From assembly GCA_023846275.1 (NCBI GenBank), contig JAIUJO010000226.1:1-64000 (forward strand): a DNA stretch of 64,000 nucleotides, read 5' to 3'. The stretch comes from Vanilla planifolia. Lineage: Eukaryota > Streptophyta > Magnoliopsida > Asparagales > Orchidaceae. The notes under the pieces are model-generated. The model worked only from the letters and a program-made list of their open reading frames with translations. It searched no databases and had not been told where the DNA came from. Position 1 is the stretch's first letter. Each line of letters opens with the position of its first letter. Both the position numbers and the translations under genes were made by a program. Below are positions 44,651-54,700 of the stretch, one piece after another.

Positions 44651-45141
44651 CTATTATTTCTTCTAAATTATTATTTATTTTACTCTTTTTTATAATCTTT
44701 ATGCAACATCCTAGTAACTTTTATATCATTAATTTGTTTGTGCCACTCTTGTTTAAAAGATTTGAAGTAGAAATTTTTAATGTAGAAATTTTTGTAAAGC
44801 TTTTAATTTTGTTATGTATCCAATTTTTGTGGATTTTTGTTTCTAATTGGAGCATCAACTTATAATTAGTTTACCCTTACTAGCCTTAGCAAAATAGAGT
44901 GGATTGTAGAATCGAATTAGTGATTGGGAGTAGATGTTAGCATATGTTTTGGTTGAAACACCTAAAACATCTTAAGCATATTTATTTTATTATTGAGCAA
45001 ATTTCTTTTCATTAACAATCTTATTAAAATAAATTTTTTATTTTTAAGCATAAAATGTTTTTTAATTAAAACTTTTTTGAAATTAAAAATTTGTTAAAAT
45101 AAATTCACTACCCACATGTATGTTTTGTTTCATGCAATTCA
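44651..45141 (+). repeat. 5' LTR (alignable part)
   Basis: Shares with the 3' LTR, in order, a TATTTCTT block, ATATCATTAATT, a TTTTTATAAAG-like block, CCAATTTTTGT, a GTAGATGT block, TTTTTAAGCATAAAAT and the end TTTGTTTCATGCAATTCA. The terminal CA is at 45,140-45,141. The 3' LTR suggests a full length near 680 bp, so the first 200 bp here are missing or unrecognisable. The 84-codon open frame at 44,611-44,865 lies in this LTR and is not a gene. Confidence 0.85.
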
Positions 45142-45147
45142 AATTAA

Positions 45148-45159
45148 GGGTTATAGAGT
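45148..45159 (+). other. Probable primer-binding site remnant (tRNA-iMet type)
   Basis: GGGTTATAGAGT lies six bases after the LTR end. It matches 8 of 12 positions of the usual plant copia site TGGTATCAGAGC, which is complementary to the 3' end of initiator tRNA-Met. Position and partial match support the call, but the site is degraded. Confidence 0.55.
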
Positions 45160-45307
45160 GAGGATTTCTTCAAAAGAAAAAAATTTCTAAGCCAAGATCC
45201 TAATGGCTCTTCCTTGTGTTGAGGATAATATAATCTTATCTGAGGGGGCTTTGCCACATCCACCACCTTTTGTACAAAGGTGAATTTATTGTTATTAAAA
45301 AAATTAT

Positions 45308-45870
45308 ATGAATTTATTTTTAGATTCTATTGATTTGGAAATTTAGAATATTGTGGAAATTATATTCGAGTTTCCAACTAAGACTAATGGAGAAAGAAGT
45401 GAGAAAACGTTAGGTGAACTCACTCTTAAGAGGAAACATAGAGGTCAACTAAATTCTTGAGCTATGAATATTTTTTAGCGTGGTTTGAATACTTTAAAAC
45501 AAAATCGAATAATGAACTTGGAAATGGCACATGAGATTTGGTCTAACTTTGAAGTTACCTATGATGGTACTTCTCAAGTTAAGGAGACTAAAACAACATG
45601 CTTGTTCATGAGTATGAATTATTTTGGATAAATCTAGATAAGAGTATTAAGGTTATGTTTATAAAGTTTATAAATATTATTAATGGTTTACTTAAACTTG
45701 GCAAGAAGTTCTCTATTAGTGAGTAGGTAAGGAAGATTCTTCAAGTTTTTCCTCAACAAAATGATATATTAGTGACAACGTTTCAAATAGTATAAAATAT
45801 TTTGGCAATGTCATTAGATGAGTTATTTTGTCAGCACTTAACAAATGATTGAGCTTGCTAGTAGGGAAGA
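45308..45870 (+). pseudogene. gag remnant, copia capsid-like region (UBN2-type)
   Basis: Frame-switched translation gives words typical of plant copia Gag: LDSIDLEI*NIVE (Trp replaced by TAG at 45,344-45,346), MAHEIWSNFEVTYDGTSQVK and ETK (to about 45,591), then in shifted frames an INGLLKLGKKFS-like word, an RKILQVFP-like word and LDEL. In an active element this part forms the capsid shell that packages element RNA in the cytoplasm. Several stops and at least two frameshifts make it non-functional. An open frame on the opposite strand (45,716-45,952) is a shadow. Confidence 0.85.
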
Positions 45871-46077
45871 ACTTGTTGCTAAAAAAGAAAGGAAAAAAGG
45901 AAGAAATAATAGCCTTTGTAGTTGATTCTTCTACAGACTCAGATTTCTCCATCGCAAGTGATGTAGTTCTTATTTCAAAAGTTTTATCTAGTTTATATAA
46001 TTAAATAAATGTATGTAAATGATTTGTAAATGTTATGAAATGAAAGAGAAAGATGATTTCTCATTTTAAAATAATCT

Positions 46078-46175
46078 ATTATGAATGCAAATTACTTAGG
46101 CATCCAAGGCCTAGATCCTCTCACTATAAGGATAAAGTTAAAAGTTTCAAAAATAAAACAAGAAGAAGAAATCTA
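46078..46175 (+). pseudogene. gag nucleocapsid zinc-knuckle remnant
   Basis: From 46,080 the frame reads YECKLLRHPRPRSSHYKDKV, followed by a basic stretch (KSFKNKTRRR). Copia nucleocapsid usually has a CX2CX4HX4C knuckle followed by YKDKVK-like and basic residues. Here the first Cys codon is TAT and the last Cys is lost; only the second Cys and the His remain. The knuckle would normally bind element RNA. The segment between capsid and knuckle (about 45,930-46,075) carries an acidic, Ser-rich linker. Confidence 0.7.
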
Positions 46176-46179
46176 TGAA

Positions 46180-46690
46180 AATATCATGACATGATTCTTT
46201 TAGTTCTTCTTTTTAAATAATAGTATATTAATTCTTACACAAAGTACAAAATATTACCTTTTAAATTTTTCAAATTGAAAGAAGAACACAAAAATTATTT
46301 AGGCTTGTGTGAACATCTAAATGAGTTGAATTACTAATTATTTGCATAAGATTAAGAATAAGAGAGATGAAAAAGCCTCCAATATTACAAAAAATACATG
46401 CTTTGTTAGATAATTAAATGACTTAAAAATTTTACATGCTTAATATGGGCTTTTTCATAAGATTAGCTATACTAGAATTGTTAAATTTATTTTACTACAA
46501 TTGTAGTTTGCAATTTTTGCATAAGAGTTGGACAAATATCTCTCTATTACAAATTTAGAAACATTGTTTATCATATACCTTCTAGATTTTGATGGATTAG
46601 AAAAATAGTTCAATTAATGATAAAGTTAAGACATATGAATAAAAAAAAGCTTAGGTCTTATAAACAAATATCTAATTTTTTTGTAGGCCT
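46180..46690 (+). pseudogene. Gag-protease linker region, unreadable
   Basis: About 500 bp of AT-rich sequence between the zinc knuckle and the protease, where plant copia elements carry a poorly conserved linker. Many stops are present in all frames and no domain can be named. Membership of the element is inferred from position only. Confidence 0.5.
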
Positions 46691-46965
46691 GCCTCCTTCA
46701 AGGATTGGGGAAGGTATATAATTCTTAAATATCGAATGCTCAAGACACATGACTAGCAATGTGTCTTTATTCATCCACTTGAATTCTTATGATGGTGAGA
46801 AGTAGCTCTTGTTGGCACCTCCACGAAAAAAGTGATTGGAATTGGAACTATAGGTAACTAACACACTTCTATAAGAAAGGTCCGTCATGTACAAAATCTA
46901 AAGTACAACCCTCTTAGAATTAGCCAATTATTTGATTCAAAGTTTAATAGTTTATTTATTAGAAA
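46691..46965 (+). pseudogene. Aspartic protease remnant, catalytic triad lost
   Basis: The frame from about 46,725 reads LNIECSRHMTSNVSLFIHLN and then SYDGE; after a shift, VALVGTSTKKVIGIGTIGN follows (about 46,804-46,860). Plant copia protease has LDSGCSRHMT at this place. Here the catalytic Asp-Ser-Gly codons read Asn-Ile-Glu (46,728-46,736), so the active site is destroyed. The protease would cut the Gag-Pol polyprotein. A further protease-to-integrase junction word (like ENVLLVDNLKYNLLS) is barely visible near 46,880-46,930. Confidence 0.8.
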
Positions 46966-47140
46966 TGATTGCATTATTAGTAAAAAAATGTTTCACTTAT
47001 TATTGGATGTAGAAAAGATAATACATACATTTCATTTTTACACATGATAAAGGTGGTGGTCTAGAATGTCTTATATCGCGTGATAATAGTTCTACTTTAT
47101 AACATAAAAGATTTTTTTACTTATTAAAGCCTACTTTAAA
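46966..47140 (+). pseudogene. Integrase position: domain essentially deleted
   Basis: In copia order the integrase (over 1 kb, with an HHCC finger and DDE core) lies between protease and RT. Only about 175 bp separates the two here, and no HHCC or DDE words are readable. The start of RT is missing too. I infer one large deletion, or several, in this copy. Confidence 0.65.
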
Positions 47141-47700
47141 AAAGCTTTATTAATAGCCAAAGTTTATTTTCATGTTGAAGAAGTAGATATGAATGAGGTA
47201 ATTGTTCTTACAGCTAGACTTGAGGCAATTAAGATTTTACTTACTTATGTTGCCATAAATTTAGATTATAGCAAATAGATATTAAAAGTATATTTTTAAA
47301 TAAATATATAAATGGAGTGTTTTTTGAATAATCGCCAAGATTTGAGATACATGATAAGATAAATCATGTATACAAACGTAAAAAGGAACTTTATGGTTTG
47401 AAGCAAGCTCTAAGAGCTTGAGATAAAAGATTGTGCATTTTTCTTATGCCAAATTGTTTTTGTAGAGGCAAGGTAGATAATACTTTATTTATTCAAAATT
47501 TAGATAAAGAACAATTAATATTTCTTGTTTACATTAATAACAAAATCTTTTTAGCTTCTATGTGCATGAGGTTTGTAAATTTTATGAAAAATAAATTTGA
47601 AATGAGTATGATGGGATAGTTAACCTTCTTCCTAGGACTTTAGGTCAAGCAAGCAAGTGAAGAAATTTTTATTTATCGAACCATGCATTTTATGGAGTTG
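47141..47700 (+). pseudogene. Reverse transcriptase remnant, YVDD changed to YINN
   Basis: From 47,141 the frame reads KALLIAKVYFHVEEVDMNEV and IVLTARLEAIKILLTYVA, the copia RT entry region. After a shift, HVYKRKKELYGLKQALRA*D follows (about 47,368-47,424) with Trp replaced by TGA at 47,419-47,421. An open stretch to 47,619 then contains GKVDNTLFIQ, LVYINNKIF and FEMSMMG, then TAG and LTFFLGL. The catalytic YVDD box reads YINN, with both Asp codons changed to Asn (47,536-47,541), so it cannot polymerise. RT would copy element RNA into DNA. The 62-codon open frame at 47,431-47,619 is this fragment, not a separate gene. Confidence 0.9.
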
Positions 47701-47779
47701 TAAAAGAGGTTTAACTATGAGAACATGAAGGAAAGAAAAGACTATTGACACAAAATCATTTAAAAAATGATTAGATAAT

Positions 47780-48410
47780 TATAATATCTCACTACAAGAA
47801 GGCCTAATATTGTATTTAGTGTAGGTTTGTTTGCAAAGTTCTAGTCTAACCCTAATGAATCACACATACAAGAAATCAAACATATATTTAAATTTCTTAT
47901 AGGCATAAAGACTCTAAACTAATTTTACCTTAGATGTGAGGCTTGATTTGATAACCTACATAGATGTTTACTTTGTTAGTAGTAAGATTGATACAAAGAT
48001 TACCTTTAATTTATATAAATGACTGATGATTTACTAATTTCTTAGGTTAGTAGAAAAAACAATTATATGGTACTATCAATAATAAAGGTTGAGTATATTA
48101 CTATAGGTAATTATCTTACTCAAGTACTATAGATTAAACTAATTTTAGATTATGGCTAAGAATTTATGCAAATTTTAAACTATTGTGATAAATCAAGTGT
48201 AATTTGTTTATCTAAAGATTCTATTCACACTCAAGAATTAAATACATAAAGATGAGGTATCACTTTATTAAAGAACATGTGTAGAAGAAAGAAATATAAT
48301 TTCATTTGTTCCATCTTTTGTTTAATTAGTTGATATTTTTATTAAGCTGTTATCTACTAAATTCTTTCATAGACTCTAACCCTTTAGAATGATTACAAAA
48401 AGGAGACAAC
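47780..48410 (+). pseudogene. RT connection and RNase H remnant
   Basis: Readable words are RRPNIVFSVGLFAKF*SNPNE (47,800 onward; TAG at 47,842-47,844 where Gln is usual), DVYFVSSKIDTKIT (from 47,963; first acidic residue kept, second changed), VEYITIGNYLTQVL*IK (acidic residue at 48,091-48,093 kept; Trp changed to TAG at 48,130-48,132), NYCDKSS (Asp at 48,187-48,189 kept), HSRIKYIKMRYHFIKEHV and a LVDIFIKLLS word near 48,325. These follow copia RNase H, which removes the RNA strand during reverse transcription. Multiple stops and frameshifts make it inactive. Confidence 0.88.
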
Positions 48411-48585
48411 TTAGTACTAGAATTCAATGGGAGTGGAAGCTAAAATTTAGGAAGAGTAGAGGCTATCAAATAAGGTGAGCTAGAATATTGAATATTATAT
48501 TACTTAGTTTATTCATTAATATAACATTGTCTTTATTAGTATAAATTCAACTCTAATATAGATTTTATAATCTTTTAAGGGTGAT
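48411..48585 (+). other. 3' untranslated part and weak polypurine-tract position
   Basis: Between the RNase H end and the 3' LTR there is AT-rich sequence without domains. TTTTAAGGGTGAT just before the LTR start TGTTGTATCC resembles the purine tract plus ATTGTTG junction usual in plant copia elements. The purine run is short, so the polypurine tract is only a positional call. Confidence 0.45.
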
Positions 48586-49266
48586 TGTTGTATCCTATGT
48601 TGCGAAGATCAGAAAATCATGCTAAACATTACTAATACCAAGTTGAGCTTAATGTTGTTTCAGTTAAATGTCAAGATATATTATGGTAATTAAATCTCAA
48701 GGTGTATTTCATAAATGCTGAAGTGAAGTCCAAATTTGGGAATATCAAATTTTAGCATACTTATAGGAGCTATGGGTTCTCTCAATTATTATTTCTTGTA
48801 TTCTCTTCTACAATCTTTCTACATTATCTTTGTAACATCTATATCATTAATTAGTCTGCATTACTCTTATTTGAAAGATTTAAAAGAGTAGGAATTTCAT
48901 TTGCAAACATTTTTATAAAGTTTTTTATTTTATTGTGTTGCCAATTTTTGTTGATTTTAGTGTCTTATTAGAGTATTGGTTTCTAATTGGTTTAACCCAA
49001 TCGAACTTGATAAAAAGAAGTGGTTAGTGGAAGCTTGATCGATGACTGGTGGTAGATGTAAGCATGGGTTTTCACTAAACAATTGAAAAAATTCTACATT
49101 GTTTTTATTATTAAGTAATTTTATTTTGCTGATAACTCTTCTTAAAAATAAATGTTTATTTTTAAGCATAAAATTTTTTGTTTAATAAAAATGTTCTAAA
49201 ATTCAAAAAATTTCATAAACATACAGTTCATCCCCCATCTCTTACGCATTTGTTTCATGCAATTCA
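48586..49266 (+). repeat. 3' LTR, 681 bp
   Basis: Starts with TGTTGTATCC at 48,586 and ends with TTTCATGCAATTCA, so it has the TG...CA ends of an LTR. The last 481 bp align with the 5' LTR; the first 200 bp have no counterpart upstream. The array resumes directly after it (CATCTAGTGTCTATGTG). An open frame on the - strand at 48,957-49,169 is not a gene. Confidence 0.82.
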
Positions 49267-50769
49267 CATCTAGTGTCTATGTGTATATGTGAGTGTGCAT
49301 CTGCTGCATCTCTTTGTGTGTGCGTGCGTATGTTTGTGTCCATGATCACAAATGTGTGAGCTTATATGTGTTTACGTGTGTGTGTGCATATTGTTGTTTA
49401 TGTGTGTGTGCTTATGCATGTGTGCATGCATGTGTTTGTGTATATTTGCGTGTGTATTGTGTGCAGGTGTTTCTATGTGAATGCATGCGTGTGTGTTCAT
49501 GTGTGTATATGTGAGATCACATGTGTGTGTACATGTTAGTTTGTGTGTGTGTGCATATGTCTGTGTGTGCAAGTGTGCATATGCATGTGAGTGTATATAG
49601 GTGAGCTTATGCATGTCTTTGAGTCTATTTGTGTGCAAGTGCATGTGTGCAAGTACGAGTGAGGGTGTGCATGCATGTATGTGCATGTGTGTGTGTCAGT
49701 GTGTGTACATTATGCACGTGTATTGGTGTGGGTTTGTATGGGTGTGGTTGTGAACATGTGTGCGTGAGCATATGTGTATCTATGGTCTTATATGTGTATG
49801 GGTGTGTGCATGTTTGCTTGCATTTCTATGTACAAATGCATGCATGCTTGTATATCTTTTTTGGTGTGTGTGTGCATGCTTACATGTGTGTGAATGTGTG
49901 TACACATGAGTGTCTGTTTGAGAGAATGTGTGTGTGTTAATGTGTGTCCATGTGTGTGCATCAATACATGTATGTGTTGTGCACATATGTGCATGTGTGT
50001 GAACATGAGTGTGTGTGTGCGTGCATGTACATATTTGTGTATGTTTGTCTTTACATGTGTGCATGTGTGCTTATATGTGTGTGCATGTGTGTGCGTGTGC
50101 ACATGCTACTCTATGTAAGTGTGTATTTATGCATGTTTTTATGTGTGTGTGTGTAAGTGTGAGTTAATGTGAGTGCATGTGTGTACATGTGGTGGTCCAT
50201 TGCAATCATGTGCATATGTGTGTATGTATTTGCATGGATGAGTATGTGTGTGTATTTGTGCATGCATACATGCATGAATGTGTGCATGCGTGTGCACGTG
50301 CATGTTTTTTTTGTGCTGGTATGGGGATGCAGGTGTGTGTTCATGTGTGTCGATGTGTATGGTTTTGTGTATGTTTGTGTCTGCTTGTGTGTTTACATGA
50401 AAGTTTGTGTGTGCGTGTGTGTTTCTCTGCATATATGCATGTGTATATGTGTATGTGGGTGAATGCTCATGTGTGTGTGTGCATTCATGTATGTATGTAT
50501 ATGCATGTGCATGTTTGTGTGTGTGTATATTTGTGTAGACGTGCTTGTACATGTGCATATGTGTGTGTGTGCATGCATATGTATGCATGTGTGCATATGT
50601 GTGAGTGCATCTATGTGCATGTGCATATGTTCATGCATGTGTGTGTTCTTATGCACACATGTGTTTGTGTAGATGTGTGTTTATGCATATGTGTGTATGT
50701 GCACAAGATTGTCTATGCATGTGTACGTATGCATGTTTGTGCATGCTTACATGTGTGTATGTGTGGGTG

Positions 50770-50803
50770 CATGTCTTCATGCTCACATAAGAATGAAGAC
50801 ATG
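50770..50803. repeat. Foldback at left edge of C/A island
   Basis: CATGTCTTCAT (50,770-50,780) is perfectly complementary to ATGAAGACATG (50,793-50,803) across a 12-base loop. The TCTTCAT part is not TG/CA sequence, so this is a genuine inverted repeat rather than the automatic pairing of TG with CA. The + strand is T/G-rich before it and C/A-rich after it. Confidence 0.92.
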
Positions 50804-50878
50804 TTCACACACACACATGCACACATACACAAGCACACACATGTAGACACACAAACTTGCATGAGCATGCACACATGT
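50804..50878. repeat. C/A-rich island inside T/G-rich block
   Basis: About 75 bases of CACACATGCACAC-type sequence in opposite polarity to everything around it. It is bounded on the left by the foldback at 50,770-50,803 and on the right by the near-palindrome at 50,866-50,887. It looks like a micro-inversion. Confidence 0.85.
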
Positions 50879-50887
50879 GTGTGCATG
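50866..50887. repeat. Near-palindrome at right edge of C/A island
   Basis: The 22 bases, CATGCACACATGTGTGTGCA followed by TG, differ from their own reverse complement only at a central CA/TG step. Polarity returns to T/G-rich here. Confidence 0.85.
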
Positions 50888-51748
50888 TATGTGGGTGTGT
50901 GCATTTGTGTGTGCATGAATGTGTGTGTTTTTATGTGGGTGCATGTGTGCTTGTGCAAACACGTGTTTTTATGTGTGTATGTGCTTAAATATTTATGCAT
51001 GTGTGTGTGGGCATATGCATGTGTATGTGTGCATGTATGTGTGTGTGTGTCTAGTTGTGTGCATGTGTGTGTGCATATGTTCTTATATGTGGCTACGTGT
51101 GGGTCTGTGAGTGCATGTTTGTGTTCCTAAGCATTTGTATGTGAGCATGCATATGTTTCTAGGTGGGTGCATGTGTACATGTCTATTATGTGTGCATGTG
51201 TAATTGTTTGTGTGTGTGTGCATGCTAGTATGAGTGTGTGTACATACATGTGCATGTCTGTGAGCCTTTGTGTGTGCATGTGTGTGTGTTGCTTATCTAT
51301 GCCTATGAATCTACATGTGTGTGTATGAGGTTATGTGCCTATGTGTTTGCATTTGTGTGTGTGTGTGTGCATGTGCATGCATGAATATGTGCATGTATAT
51401 GTGTGTTCAAGTGTGTCTTGTGTGTGTGTGGGTGTAAGTAGGTGTGTCTGACATACATATGTATATGTATGTGTGTGTGAGAGCATGTACATGTGCATGT
51501 GCATGTATGTGTGTTACACATTTATGTGTTTGTGTGCATGTGTGTGTTTATGTGTGTATGTATACATGCATGAGGCTATTGATGTGTACGTGTGTATTGT
51601 TTTATGTTTTGTGTGTTGTTTATGCATTTGTCTATGTGTATTAATGTTTGTGGGTGTTATTGTGTGTGTGTATTAATGCATATGTGTGTGTGCATGCTTG
51701 TGTGTTTGTTAGTGTGTACACACTAGTGTGTATGTGTGCGCATGTACA

Positions 51749-51765
51749 TCTCTCTCTCTCTCTCT
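51749..51765. repeat. (TC)n microsatellite
   Basis: Seventeen bases of uninterrupted TC inside the T/G-rich block. A shorter CT run is at 25,174-25,184. Confidence 0.95.
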
Positions 51766-54700
51766 TCTATGTTTGTGTGGACACGTGTGTGTAGATGTGC
51801 ACACATATATGAATGCATGCAAGTGTTCATGCATACATGCCAGTATGTGTGTGTGTGAGTGTGTGTGCTTATGTGTTATTGTGTGTGTATGTGTTTATGC
51901 AAGTATGTGTGTGCATGTAGGTACATGTGAGTCTACATAGGTGTGTGTGTGTGTGTCTTTGCATGTGCATGTTCATTTGTGCATGCTTGTCTGTGTGTGT
52001 GTGTCAGTGCTTATTTATATGCATGTATGTAAATATGTGTGAGCATGTGTGTACATATGGATATGTGTGGTTGTGTGTGTGATGTTTTGTGTACTTGTTT
52101 TTATGCCTATGCATGGATGCATGCATGTTTGATTTTATGTATGTGTTCATGCATGTGATTATGGTTTTGTGTGGGTATGTTTAGGTGGTTGTGTGTGTGC
52201 ACATCCATGTAAGTGTGTATGGGTGCATGTGTATGTTTGTGTGTGTGTGTGTGTTTTCAATGTGTTGTGTGTCCATGCATGTGATTGTGTGTGGGGTGTG
52301 TGTGTGCACATCTACATGCATATCTACATGCATGTGCATGTGTGAGTTTGTGTACATTTGTGTATGTGTGCTTTTGTGCGTGTTTGTGCATGTCCAAGTG
52401 TGTTCCTTTGTGTGTGTGAGAGAGAGTGTGTTTACACAAGTGTGTGCATATGTGTTTGTATGCATGCAAGTGCATGTGTGTGGGTTTGCATTGAATTTGT
52501 GTGCTTATGTTCATGTGTGCATGTGTCTACGTGGTGTGTATGTATCCTTATGTGTGTGCACCAACATATTAGTTTGTGTGTGTGAGTGCATCTTCATGTG
52601 TGCACAAGTGTGTGTATGGGTGCATTTGTGTGCATGTCTACTTGTGTGTATGGGTTTGTGTGGTGTGTGTTTTTGTGCATGAGTGTATATGTGTGTGCTT
52701 GCTTGTTTGTGCAAGACAAAAATGTGTGTGTGTGTGCATGTTCATGTGTGTGTATGTGTGTGCATGTTCTTGTGTATGATTGTCCATGTGTGCATATGTG
52801 AACGAGCTTGTATGTGTGCATGTGTGAGTGTATGTGTGTGCACTTATTCATGTTTTTGTGTTCATATTTTGCATATGCATGTGTGTCTACACATGCATTT
52901 GTGTGCATGTTTGCATATGTATAACTATGTGTGTATGTGTGTGCATGTGCGTGTGTCTGTATGTGTTTATACATATGTGTGTATGTGTATGAGTGTGTGT
53001 GAGTTTGTGTGCACTTGTGTCAGTGTGTGGGTGCATGAGTGCTTGTGCGTGCAGTGTGTGCATGCGATTATATTTGTGTGGGTCAGTCATCGATGCATGT
53101 CTGAATGTGTGTGAGTGTGCCTGTGTTTGTGTATGCATGCATGTGTGTGTATGTGCATGTTTGTTTATGTGTGTGTTTATGTTTGTGCATGTGTGGGTAT
53201 TTGTGGAGTATGTGTGCAAGTGTGTGTGTGTGTGCATATATGGGTGCATATATGCATGTGTGGGCATATGTGTGTGTGCGTGCATGCATGTTTATGTGTG
53301 TATTCGTGTATGAGCATGTGTGCACATATGGGTGTGCATGTGAGTGCATGCATATCTTTATATTTGAGTCTTTATTTGTGTGTGTCCATGCATGTGTGTG
53401 CATGTGTCTTTTTGTATGCATATGCATATGTTTATGTGGGTATGCGTGTGTGTGTGTGATTGTGAATGTGGATATGGGCGAATGTGCATGCTTGCATATA
53501 TATGAGCAGGTACTTATGCATGTTTATGTTATCTAGTCCTATGTGTGTGTGCATACATGTTTGTGGGTTTGAATGTATGTGTGTGGGTGTGAGAGTGTGC
53601 ATGTCTGAGAGCCTATGTGTGTGTGTCATGTTTGTGAGCATGTGTTTGTGTGCATATGCATGTGCGTGCATTGGCATGTTTGTTAATCCATATGGGCATC
53701 TGTGTGCGGGGTGTGTGAGATCTTGTTTGTTTCTTTATGTGTGTGTGCACTTTTGTGCTTGTGTGCTCTTGTGTGTGTGAATGTCATGTAAGTGTGGAAG
53801 CATGCATGCACATGAAATGTGAGTAGGTGAGTGTGTGTGTGTATTTGTGGGTGCAAATATGTGTGCCTATACGTGCATGTATGTTTACTTGTGTGTGCAC
53901 ATGTGTGTGTGTGCAAGGATGTGTGTTTGTTCGTGTATCTGTGTGCACATGTAGGTGTATCATTTTTGTGTGTCTGCACTTGCATGTGTGTGTGCGTGTG
54001 CATGTGTGCTTGTGTGTGTGTGCATTCTTACTTGTGCACTGTGTGTGTGTGTGTGTGTGTGTGTGCAAATGTACATGCATGCGTATGTACTGACACTCAT
54101 GTGTTCGTCTGACTGTACAGTGCATGTATGTTTTTGCTTGTCTACATGAATTTGTTACATGTGGGTGCATATGAGTGTGCCTAAGTATTTGTTTGTTTGC
54201 AAGTGTGTGTGCATTTATGCATGCCTATCTATAATCATGTGTATGTGTGCTTATGTTTTATGTATTTGTATGCATGGGCATTTGTATGCCTGTTTATGTG
54301 TGCATGTGTATGTACATGCATGTGCGCATAGTTGTCTATGTGTGTAGGTGTGTGTGGGTATGTTTGTGTGTGCTTTTGTGTGTGCACGGGTGCAAGCATG
54401 TGTGAAACTATGCATGCATTTGTGTAAAGAAGTTTGTTCAAATTACTTTAAATTACCAAAGTAAATAAGCAAAAAAATAATAATGATAAAATATTTTTAA
54501 CAATAATTAAATGTATATCAAAACTACAATAAGATAAATTAAATCAATGCAATAAAATGAATTCAAGGTGATATAAATGTCACATGTTAAAAGATTTATG
54601 TTACATGGAAATATAATAAAATCAAAGCAAAAATGTTTGACAAATGAGATAAATTATATGGGAGTGTTGCGTTGCAAGATAGTTAAGAGATCATGTGTAA

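Larger units (their letters stand above)
44651..49266 (+). mobile_element. Decayed Ty1-copia LTR retrotransposon
   Basis: Two related AT-rich sequences of about 490 bp in direct orientation (44,651-45,141 and 48,786-49,266) bracket fragments of gag, protease, reverse transcriptase and RNase H, all on the + strand. RT precedes RNase H with protease upstream, and the peptide words are those of plant Ty1-copia polyproteins (for example RLEAIKILL, YGLKQALRA, FEMSMMG followed after a stop by LTFFLGL). Integrase is essentially absent: protease words end near 46,960 and RT begins at 47,141. Stops and frameshifts break every domain and the LTRs have diverged strongly with indels, so the insertion is old. 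No target-site duplication was found, and the flanking array has opposite polarity on the two sides. Confidence 0.92.
49267..54430. repeat. Degenerate TG-type array, T/G-rich on + strand (block 4)
   Basis: Same type as block 2: TG runs with CATG, TATG and GTGCATG steps. It starts at the retroelement edge and ends inside a unit of the AT-rich tandem repeat. It holds one C/A island (50,804-50,878) and a (TC)n run. Open frames read as Cys/Val/Met strings and are artefacts. No gene is seen. Confidence 0.93.

Noticed and set aside
44611-44865. 84-codon open frame, hydrophobic Phe/Leu/Ile-rich product
   Set aside because: It falls in the 5' LTR; the homologous 3' LTR does not keep the frame, and AT-rich DNA gives such products by chance.
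45716-45952. 78-codon open frame on the - strand
   Set aside because: Antisense shadow of the gag remnant, whose sense-strand words are recognisable.
47431-47619. 62-codon open frame as an independent small gene
   Set aside because: It is the central part of the copia RT remnant (YINN in place of YVDD) and continues past its stop with LTFFLGL.
1-54430. Telomeric array
   Set aside because: No runs of TTTAGGG, TTAGGG or CCCTAAA were seen; the T/G-rich strand lacks G triplets in register.
49267-54430. Block 4 as an exact inverted copy of part of the main CA block
   Set aside because: Rare words of the C/A block (for example the AAAAAGGAAAAT and CTT markers) were not found in reverse complement in block 4 by eye; general TG/CA similarity is not enough. 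A reverse-complement self-alignment would decide.
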